From positions 17,828-55,250 of the forward strand of contig PMZA01000221.1 of assembly GCA_003170595.1 (NCBI GenBank): a stretch of 37,423 nucleotides of DNA, in the 5' to 3' direction. The translations under genes and the position numbers were made by a program. Position 1 is the first letter of the stretch; every line of letters starts with the position of its first letter. Below, piece by piece: positions 27,502-34,804 of this stretch. The notes below the pieces were generated by a model that searched no databases, was not told where the DNA came from, and saw only the letters and a program-made list of their open reading frames with translations. Origin of the DNA: Armatimonadota bacterium. GTDB taxonomy: Bacteria > Armatimonadota > Zipacnadia > Zipacnadales > FEN-943.

Positions 27502-28668
27502 ATGGGTTATCTCACGACACAGGAACGAGACAAGCGACTGGCCGCGGTCAAGACAATCATGGCCGGGCACGACCTCGACCTTTGCCTGGTCTACTACGAC
27601 GAGTTCAACATCGGCAACGGCTGGTACCTCACCGGCTGGTGCCCGCAGTTCGAAGCCGGCGCGGTACTCGTGCCCCGCGAGGGCGAGTCGATGATCCTGG
27701 GCGGGCCCGAGAGCGAACCCTTCGCCAAGCTCGATAGCGCCATCCCCGAGACGCGCAACTTCCCGGTCTTCATGGTCCCGGACGAGGAGTACCCCAACGC
27801 CGTGATCCTCGATTTCCCCAAGCTCTTCGCCGAACTCAACGCGAAGCTCGGGAAGATCGGCCGCGTCGGCCTCGTTGGCGCGGGACGCATGCCGGCCGAC
27901 TGCTACCGGCAGTTGTCCGAGGGCTTCACCGGCGTGGACCTGGTCGACGTCACCCGCGATTTCGTGGAACTCCGGTACATGAAGTCGCCCTGGGAGATCG
28001 CCCAGATTCGCGAGGCCTTCAAGCTGGCCGACGTCTGCCACGATGCGATGGTGGCGAAGGTCGCCGCCGGCGTGTCCGAGATCGAGGTCGCCGCGGCGGG
28101 AGAATTCGCCGCCCGTTCGCGTGGCGCCAGCGGCTTCGGCTTCTCTGCCATCGTCGGCAGCGGCGCGAGGAGCAACGCGGTCGTCCCCACCGCCAGCGCA
28201 AAGAAACTCATCGCCGGCGAATCGGTCATGCTCGGCATCGCGCCCAAAGTCCAGGGCTACGCCGGCACCTTCGGCCACACCCTCCCGGTCTCCGGCAGCA
28301 ACACCGCCCAGCAGGACGAATGTCTGAAGCATCTGAAGGAGGCCTTCTGGCTGACCCGCGAGCAGTTGGTCGTCGGCAAGACCGGCAAGGAAGTCGACGC
28401 CCCGGCCCGCGCGTATTTCGAGAAGCACGGCTTCTCGAAATACCTGGTCTGCCCCTTCGCCCATACCGTCGGCCTGCACGAAGCCGAGTCACCCTTCTTC
28501 GGCCCGGGCAGCGAGGACGTGCTGGTGCCCGGGATGACCGTCTGCATCGACGTCAGCTTCTTCGGCCACCCGGACTTCAACGGCGCCCGGATCGAGACGG
28601 GCTACGAGATCACCGCCGCCGGCGCAGTCCCGTTCAGCGAGAAGATGGAGAAGCTCTTCGCGCTCTAG
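27502..28668 (+). CDS. M24 (aminopeptidase P/creatinase-fold) family protein with degenerate metal site
   Basis: ORF 27337-28668; ATG 27502 after GAGGAG (27490-27495). Creatinase N- and M24-domain layout: 'IVGSGARSNAVVPTASAKKLIAGESVMLGIAPKVQGYAGTFGHTLPVSG', 'FAHTVGLHEAESPFF', 'LVPGMTVCIDVSFF', 'GARIETGYEIT'. Confidence 0.85.
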   Translation: MGYLTTQERDKRLAAVKTIMAGHDLDLCLVYYDEFNIGNGWYLTGWCPQFEAGAVLVPREGESMILGGPESEPFAKLDSAIPETRNFPVFMVPDEEYPNAVILDFPKLFAELNAKLGKIGRVGLVGAGRMPADCYRQLSEGFTGVDLVDVTRDFVELRYMKSPWEIAQIREAFKLADVCHDAMVAKVAAGVSEIEVAAAGEFAARSRGASGFGFSAIVGSGARSNAVVPTASAKKLIAGESVMLGIAPKVQGYAGTFGHTLPVSGSNTAQQDECLKHLKEAFWLTREQLVVGKTGKEVDAPARAYFEKHGFSKYLVCPFAHTVGLHEAESPFFGPGSEDVLVPGMTVCIDVSFFGHPDFNGARIETGYEITAAGAVPFSEKMEKLFAL

Positions 28669-28692
28669 CGATCCGCCTTTGCGGGGCTTGCG

Positions 28693-28746
28693 GAGGGGCC
28701 GAGTAGGGTGCCGACCGAAGGTCAGCGGGTCCCCTACCCGGCCCTC
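28693..28746 (+). repeat. Large imperfect inverted repeat after the M24 gene
   Basis: GAGGGGCCGAGTAGGG ... CCCCTACCCGGCCCTC arms, with internal GACC-GAA-GGTC hairpin (28713-28723). Confidence 0.65.
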
Positions 28747-28780
28747 GCTTTGGCCTTCGCCTTTCGCCTTGATGGTTTCT

Positions 28781-28816
28781 GCTTGCTGTAGGGCGGGGCT
28801 TTACGCCCCGCCGCGC
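28781..28816 (+). repeat. GTAG-hairpin (REP-like) element, copy 5
   Basis: GCTTGCT-GTAG(28788-28791)-GGCGGGGC(28792-28799)-TTTAC-GCCCCGCC(28805-28812)-GCGC. Confidence 0.9.
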
Positions 28817-28865
28817 TCTTGATCCGCACGTCCCGCTTCTTAGAACGTCGAGGAGCCTTTACTCG

Positions 28866-30884
28866 TTGCCAGACCAACCCGACCCTGACCCTATCACCAA
28901 TATCGCACCAACGCCGGCCCCTACGCCGTCGCCCGCGATCGCCAAGGACCCGCGCATGCGCGGGCTCACCCTGCGCTCGGGCCTCATCGCCCTCATCCTC
29001 ATCCCCGTCAACGCCTACTGGGTGATCATGATGGAGGTGGTCCGTTATGAGGGCCACCCGACCACGATCTCCCTCTTCTTCAACACCGTCTTCCTCCTCG
29101 CCGTCCTCTCGGCCGCCAACAGCCTCTTCGCCCGCGTCTGGCCCAGGATCGCCCTCCACCGCAACGAGCTACTGGTCATCTACTGCATGCTCTGCATCTC
29201 CTCCGCCCTGGGCAGCCACGACCTCATCGAGGTCCTCACGCCTCAGATCATCTGCCCCTACGAGTTCGCCACCCCGGAGAACAAGTGGGAAGACCTCTTC
29301 TTCAAGCAGCTTCCGCCCTACCTGTTCGTCAACAACCCCAAGATCTACGATCCCGCCTTCCTCGGCGGCACGACCTTCGGCACCGTCGCCCGCCTGCAGG
29401 CTTGGTCGACGCCCCTGCTCAACTGGGGTGCCTTCCTCTTCGCCCTCACCCTCGTGATGCTGGGCATGAACTCCATCCTTCGCCGCCGCTGGACTGAACG
29501 CGAGAGGCTGACTTACCCCATCACGTACTTGCCCATCGAGATGACCACCACTAACGGTGGGCTCTGGCGCAACTGGTGGATGTGGGGCGCCTTCATCGTC
29601 GTGGCCCTGATCACCACGGTCAACAACCTGCACAACCTCTACCCGATGGTGCCCCTCATCAAGACGCGGGTCATCCACTACGACGCCTACATGGCCTCGA
29701 TCTTCCAGGGCTTCCCCTGGTACGCCCTCGCCGGTACCCGCATCAGCTTCTACCCCTTCGCCATCGGCATGGGCATGCTCCTGCCCACCGACCTCGCCTT
29801 CTCCTGCTGGTTCTTCTACCTCTTCTGGGCGGCGCAGAGGCTCCTTGCGACCGTCCTTGGGCTAGGCGGCATCCCTGAGTTTCCCTATGTCGCCGAGCAG
29901 TCGGCCGCGGCCTACATCGCCCTCGCCCTCTTCGCGCTTTACATGGCCAAGGACCACCTTCGCGACGTCTGGGATGGCCTGCGCGGTCATCTTACTTCCG
30001 GCGACGCTAGCGACCAGGGCGAGCCCATGCGCCACCGCGTCTCGGCGTGGATGATCGGCCTGAGCCTCCTCTTCCTCCTCGGCTTTTCGCTGAGGATGGG
30101 CATGTGGGCTTCCGTCGCCATCGCGGTCTTCATGATCTACTTCCTGTATTCCCTGACCATCACCCGCGTCCGCGCCGAGCTTGGTCCGCCCGCCCATGAT
30201 CTCCACATGGCCGGCCCCGACCAGGTCCTCACCAACATCCTCGGCAGCAACGGCCGCATCCTCCCGGCGAAACAGCTTGTGGACCTGAAGCTCTACTTCT
30301 GGTTCAACCGCGCCTACCGCTCGCACCCGATGCCCATCCAGCTCGAGTCCTTCAAGATCGCCGACCACGTCGGCATCCCCCTCGGCGCGATGAATCAGGC
30401 CCTCATCATCGCCGCGGTCCTGGGCATCATCTCCGCCTTCTGGGCTGAGACGCAGGTCTACTACGTCTACGGCATCTCGACGAAGATGAGCTTCGTCGCC
30501 AAGATTTTCGGCACCGAGCCTTTCGGCCAGCTTCAGTCCTGGCTGAGCAACGGCCAGCCGCCCAACTTCGGCAAGGCCGGCGCCTACGTTGTGGGTCTCG
30601 TGGCGACGCTGGTGGGCATGGCGCTACGGGTGCGCTACCTGTGGTGGCCCTTCCACCCGGTCGGCTACGCGATCTCGTCGAGTTGGTCGATGAACTGCCT
30701 GTGGCTGCCGATCTTCATCGCGTGGCTGGTGAAGTGGGCGGTGCTGAGGTACTTCGGCTATCAGAGCTACCAGAAGGTCATCCCGGTGGCGCTTGGATTG
30801 ATCCTCGGCGAGTTCCTCGTCGGCGGAGCCTGGCTCCTGGCCGGCTGGATCTTCAACTTCAACGCCTACGCCTTCTGGGTCTAG
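28866..30884 (+). CDS. Polytopic membrane protein, DUF6785/DUF6784-like
   Basis: TTG start after GAGGAG (28850-28855). About 12-14 hydrophobic segments, e.g. 'LRSGLIALILIPVNAYWVIMMEVVRYEGHPTTISLFFNTVFLL' and 'FHPVGYAISSSWSMNCLWLPIFIAWLVKWAVLRYFG'. Confidence 0.75.
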   Translation: MPDQPDPDPITNIAPTPAPTPSPAIAKDPRMRGLTLRSGLIALILIPVNAYWVIMMEVVRYEGHPTTISLFFNTVFLLAVLSAANSLFARVWPRIALHRNELLVIYCMLCISSALGSHDLIEVLTPQIICPYEFATPENKWEDLFFKQLPPYLFVNNPKIYDPAFLGGTTFGTVARLQAWSTPLLNWGAFLFALTLVMLGMNSILRRRWTERERLTYPITYLPIEMTTTNGGLWRNWWMWGAFIVVALITTVNNLHNLYPMVPLIKTRVIHYDAYMASIFQGFPWYALAGTRISFYPFAIGMGMLLPTDLAFSCWFFYLFWAAQRLLATVLGLGGIPEFPYVAEQSAAAYIALALFALYMAKDHLRDVWDGLRGHLTSGDASDQGEPMRHRVSAWMIGLSLLFLLGFSLRMGMWASVAIAVFMIYFLYSLTITRVRAELGPPAHDLHMAGPDQVLTNILGSNGRILPAKQLVDLKLYFWFNRAYRSHPMPIQLESFKIADHVGIPLGAMNQALIIAAVLGIISAFWAETQVYYVYGISTKMSFVAKIFGTEPFGQLQSWLSNGQPPNFGKAGAYVVGLVATLVGMALRVRYLWWPFHPVGYAISSSWSMNCLWLPIFIAWLVKWAVLRYFGYQSYQKVIPVALGLILGEFLVGGAWLLAGWIFNFNAYAFWV

Positions 30885-30904
30885 TACTGACCCGCTGGGC
30901 GTTG

Positions 30905-30940
30905 GCTTGCTGTAGGGCGGGGATTTATTCCCCGCCGCGC
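30905..30940 (+). repeat. GTAG-hairpin (REP-like) element, copy 6
   Basis: CTTGCT-GTAG(30912-30915)-GGCGGGGA(30916-30923)-TTTAT-TCCCCGCC(30929-30936)-GCGC. Confidence 0.9.
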
Positions 30941-31063
30941 TTTTCGCCTTTGCCCTTCCGCTCTTCGCCCTTCCGCACATCGCCCGAAGGACCGTCGCCC
31001 TTCCCATCGAAGCTTACCGCGCGTAGACTCAGCCTTGGCCTTACCCTTGGAGGCATCCGTCTC

Positions 31064-34000
31064 ATGCCGTTCTTCAGGCGAGGGCACATGTCAGTCGCCA
31101 TCGCGTTTCTCCTGGCCACGTCCTTCGCCCACGCCAACACCTGGGGCGTCCTCACCCGCGACGGCGGGGGCCGCCAGGTCGCGCCCTACCTCTCCTCCCT
31201 CGCCAGCGGGGAGCCCTCTGTCGGCGCCCTCCGTTCCACGACCTTCAAGCTCGACGCCGACACGATCTCCTTCACGATCTGCGGCTGGGACGGCGCGCCG
31301 GGCCAGCCTCGCCTGCGCAACCACTTCGCCCTCTGCGACGCTGAGAGCGGCCTCGCCCTCCGCCAGGTCTCGCCGCCCGCCACCGACGCGATGACCCCGG
31401 TCCACTGGGACGTCGTCGAGCTTATCGGCCGCCAAGTCTACTTCCGCGCCATCGATGGCGTGTCCGACCAGGCCTTCGCCTGGATGGGCGTAGCCGACGT
31501 GCGCGTTGGCGACCGCGACCTCACGCCCAGGCTCACTCCCGGCCACCTGCCCGCGGGGTGGACCGAGGAGTCCCGCCCGCCCGGCTTATCTGTGGACGAC
31601 TGGCTGGCCTGCAAGCCGGCCTCGTCCCGCCTGGCGATCGAGATGGATAGCACGGCGCCCACCTGGGGTGTCATCACGATCAACGGCGAGCGGCGCGAGT
31701 GCAAGCCCTACCTGTCCTCCCTCCGCGGCGGGGAAACTGGCACCGGCGCCGTCCGTTCGCCCGTCTTCGTCCTCGCCTCGCCCAAGTACACTTTCGTCGC
31801 CATGGGCGCCGACAGCCCCACCTGCGACGCCGGCCTCAACTCCTTCCAGCTTGTCGACGCGACCACCTTCGAGGTCCTGCGCACGGCCGAGCCGCCGGGC
31901 GGCAACACCCTCGTCCCGCTGTCGTGGAACACCTCCGACCTGGTCGGACGCCGCGTCTTCTTCCGCGCCGTCGACACCAACACCGCCGGCGGCTATGCCT
32001 GGATGGGCTGCGACGACGTGCCCCTCGGTGCGGGCAAGGTTGCCCACTTCGCCGACTCCGCCGCCCTCACTGGTTGGCGCGAGGAGGGCCAGCCCGAGAG
32101 CCTCCTCGCGGGTGTGGCCGCCGCCCCACGCAGCCTCCGCGAGATGGTCGAGGCCGAGTGGCTCAACGAGGATGTCCGCCGCGGCGTCCGTTGGTCGCTC
32201 TGGGAGCAGAACCCGCCAGCCGCGCCCTATCTCCTGCACCGGCTCGTTGTCATCATGGACGCCGACTTCGCCCGCGCCCGATCGCTCCTGCGTGACTTTG
32301 CCGGCGCGGGAGTGAAGCCCGACGATCTGGCCGCCTTCCGCGCCACCTTCACCCGGTTGAACCAGCGCTTTTCCGCCCTCCAGGGCAAGCCGCAGGGCAT
32401 CAAGGACTGGCAGGCTCTCCGCCACGACCAGCGCGTCGCCCTCCGCGACCTGGCCTTCCGCAACCCGCGCCTGTCCTTCCCGGCGCTCCTTTTCGTCAAA
32501 CGCTTCACGCAGCAGAGCTATTCCGACATCAACGTCAACCACCACGCCTGGGGCTCGCGTCCGGGCGGCGATCTTTGCCTCCTCACCGGCTTCGGTGCGA
32601 ACGGTGATCCCAAGGTCCGCCCGCTTCTCAGTGGCCGCCTCGGCCCCGGCAATGTCCACGGCATCGACCTCGACTTCGACGCCTCACGCATCGTCTTCGC
32701 CTACGCCCAGTCACTCACCGACCAGCCGCCCGACGGCTGGCTGAGCCGTCAGGCCACCTTTGACCTTCACCGCACCGTCGGCCTCCTCCACCTCTACGAG
32801 ATGTCTCCCGACGGCTCCAGGTTGACCCAGCTCACCCGCGGCGAGTGGAGCGATCTCAACCCCTGCTATCTTCCCAACGGCGACCTCGCCTTCGAGTCCG
32901 AGCGTTGCGCCCTGGAGATCGAGTGCAACGAGGGCGACAAGGACGAGCCGACGACCAATCTCTACGCCTACCGCCGCGCCGGCGGCACTATCGACCGACT
33001 GACCCTCACCAAGGACGGCGACTGGTACCCCCGCGTCCTTCCCGACGGCAGCATCGTCTATTCGCACTGGGAGTACCAGGAACGCAGCCTGATGTTCATG
33101 CACTCCCTCTGGTTCTGCCGCCCCGATGGCACCGGCGCCGACAATTTCGTCAAGCAGCACTTCGACTATCCGGTGACGCTGACCGTGCCTCGCCCTATCC
33201 CCGGCAGTGAGAAGCTCCTCGCCATCGCCGGCGGCCATCACACCCTCGCCGCCGGGCCCGTGGTCATCGTCGATCGCGCGAAGGGCATGAACAACCCCGA
33301 CTGCCTCGAGCGCGTCACCGGCCCCGACGTCTGGCCCGAACTCGGCGGCGCCGCCCCGGGCCCATCGACCGCCGGCTGGCACGCCTCGCCCGGTCAGGGC
33401 TGGTACATGGACCCCTATCCGCTCTCGGCCACGACCTACCTCGCGTCCTATTGCGACGGCGGCATGCAGGACGAGGCGGGCTACGCGCTCTATCTGATGG
33501 ACGTCTACGGCGGCAAGGAACTCCTCTACCGCGATCCCTCCATCTCCTCGGTCATGCCCATCCCGCTCAAGCCGCGCATGCGCCCGCCCAACCTGTGGAG
33601 CAACCGCGATCCAAAGATGGCCGACGCCCGCCTTATCGCCACCAACGTGGCCTCCGGCGTCGAGGGCGTGGCCCCCGGCGAAGTAAAGTTCCTCCGCATC
33701 GCCGAGCCCGTGCCCTGGTCCTATAGCAACGTCACTGGCGGCCAGCGCTACGATCCCGACGCCAAGGCCACGGGCGTCAACTGGACCCCGGTGCGCATCC
33801 TCGGCACCGTCCCGGTCGAGGCCGACGGCTCCGCGCAGTTCCGCGTCCCGGCCGACACGGGCCTCTACTTCCAGGCCCTCGACGCCCAGGGCCGCGAGGT
33901 CCGCCGCATGCGGACCTACATCAGCTTCCGCGCCGGCGAGGTGCGAAGCTGCACTGGCTGCCACGAGACCCGCAACGAGGCGCCCTCCATCCCGCGCAGC

Positions 34001-34801
34001 GAAGTCCTCGCCTGCCGCCACGATCCGTCCATCCCCACGCCGCCGCCCTGGGGCGATCGTCCTCTCAGCTTCCTCCGCGACGTTCAGCCCATCTTCAACC
34101 GCCATTGCCTTAGCTGCCACACGGGCCTCAAGCCCGCCGGCGGCGTCGACCTCTCGCCCGGTCTCACGGAGAGCAACAACCGCGCCTATGACACCCTCCT
34201 CGACCCGGCCCGCAACCTCGTCACCGTCGCGAGCAAGGGCGACGACACGCGCATCACTCCCGTCCGCGCTTTCGGCTCGCAGGCCAGTCGCCTCGTCGAT
34301 GTTATCCGCCACAGCGCCGGCGCCGCCCTTACCGACGACGAGTGGCGCCGCCTCTATATGTGGATGGACGCCAACGCCGTCTATCACGACGACTTCCTTC
34401 GCAAGCGCCCGCCCTCGGAGCTGCCCTACTCGATCGTGGAGGACAAGGACTTGTGGACCCGCATCGCCGGGGTCGAGCAGCGACGCTGCGCCTCCTGCCA
34501 TAGTGGGGCGAATCTGGCGCGGCCCGAGTGGGTTGACCTCGATGACCCGTCCCGCAGCCTCTTCCTGACGGCTCCGCTCGCCGGTTCGAGAACCCCCACC
34601 GGCAAGCATTGCGATCCCGCTCCCTTCGCCGACCGCAACGATCCCGACTACGCGGCGATGCTCTCGTGGCTGAAGGAGGCCGCCCAGCGAAGCTGGGACC
34701 ACCCTCGCCGCGACCTGCGCTGCTTCGTGGCTCAGCCGTCCCTCCGCCGCGACATCTTCTTCGGCTTTGAGCCCCTCGGCAGGACCGCTCGCCTGCCCTG
34801 A
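31064..34801 (+). CDS. Secreted tri-heme c-type cytochrome with beta-propeller, hydrazine-synthase-alpha-like architecture
   Basis: ORF 30641-34801; ATG 31064 after TTGGAGG (31048-31053). Signal peptide 'MSVAIAFLLATSFAHA'. Two ~123-aa N-terminal repeats, TolB/PD40-like propeller ('EMSPDGSRLTQLTRGEWSDLNPCYLPNGDLAFESER'), three CXXCH motifs at 33950, 34106 and 34487. Confidence 0.82.
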   Translation: MPFFRRGHMSVAIAFLLATSFAHANTWGVLTRDGGGRQVAPYLSSLASGEPSVGALRSTTFKLDADTISFTICGWDGAPGQPRLRNHFALCDAESGLALRQVSPPATDAMTPVHWDVVELIGRQVYFRAIDGVSDQAFAWMGVADVRVGDRDLTPRLTPGHLPAGWTEESRPPGLSVDDWLACKPASSRLAIEMDSTAPTWGVITINGERRECKPYLSSLRGGETGTGAVRSPVFVLASPKYTFVAMGADSPTCDAGLNSFQLVDATTFEVLRTAEPPGGNTLVPLSWNTSDLVGRRVFFRAVDTNTAGGYAWMGCDDVPLGAGKVAHFADSAALTGWREEGQPESLLAGVAAAPRSLREMVEAEWLNEDVRRGVRWSLWEQNPPAAPYLLHRLVVIMDADFARARSLLRDFAGAGVKPDDLAAFRATFTRLNQRFSALQGKPQGIKDWQALRHDQRVALRDLAFRNPRLSFPALLFVKRFTQQSYSDINVNHHAWGSRPGGDLCLLTGFGANGDPKVRPLLSGRLGPGNVHGIDLDFDASRIVFAYAQSLTDQPPDGWLSRQATFDLHRTVGLLHLYEMSPDGSRLTQLTRGEWSDLNPCYLPNGDLAFESERCALEIECNEGDKDEPTTNLYAYRRAGGTIDRLTLTKDGDWYPRVLPDGSIVYSHWEYQERSLMFMHSLWFCRPDGTGADNFVKQHFDYPVTLTVPRPIPGSEKLLAIAGGHHTLAAGPVVIVDRAKGMNNPDCLERVTGPDVWPELGGAAPGPSTAGWHASPGQGWYMDPYPLSATTYLASYCDGGMQDEAGYALYLMDVYGGKELLYRDPSISSVMPIPLKPRMRPPNLWSNRDPKMADARLIATNVASGVEGVAPGEVKFLRIAEPVPWSYSNVTGGQRYDPDAKATGVNWTPVRILGTVPVEADGSAQFRVPADTGLYFQALDAQGREVRRMRTYISFRAGEVRSCTGCHETRNEAPSIPRSEVLACRHDPSIPTPPPWGDRPLSFLRDVQPIFNRHCLSCHTGLKPAGGVDLSPGLTESNNRAYDTLLDPARNLVTVASKGDDTRITPVRAFGSQASRLVDVIRHSAGAALTDDEWRRLYMWMDANAVYHDDFLRKRPPSELPYSIVEDKDLWTRIAGVEQRRCASCHSGANLARPEWVDLDDPSRSLFLTAPLAGSRTPTGKHCDPAPFADRNDPDYAAMLSWLKEAAQRSWDHPRRDLRCFVAQPSLRRDIFFGFEPLGRTARLP

Positions 34802-34804
34802 GCC

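Noticed and set aside
28734-29159. Minus-strand Lys/Arg-rich ORF ends such as 'RRKAKAKARAG' (28734-29159) and similar (30881-31087)
   Set aside because: They resemble basic DNA-binding tails but come from the complement of the pyrimidine-rich (GCYTTY)n tract; no start context or domain.
3091-30940. Hairpins as a CRISPR array or simple Rho-independent terminators
   Set aside because: Not tandem with regular spacers, so not CRISPR. Stems lack the immediate U-tract expected for intrinsic terminators (GCGC or GCGG follows), although a termination role is not excluded.
30641-31063. N-terminal extension of the 30641-34801 ORF
   Set aside because: It overlaps the end of the membrane-protein gene and translates the hairpin ('CCRAGIYSPPRF'). 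The SD-preceded ATG 31064 with signal peptide is more credible.
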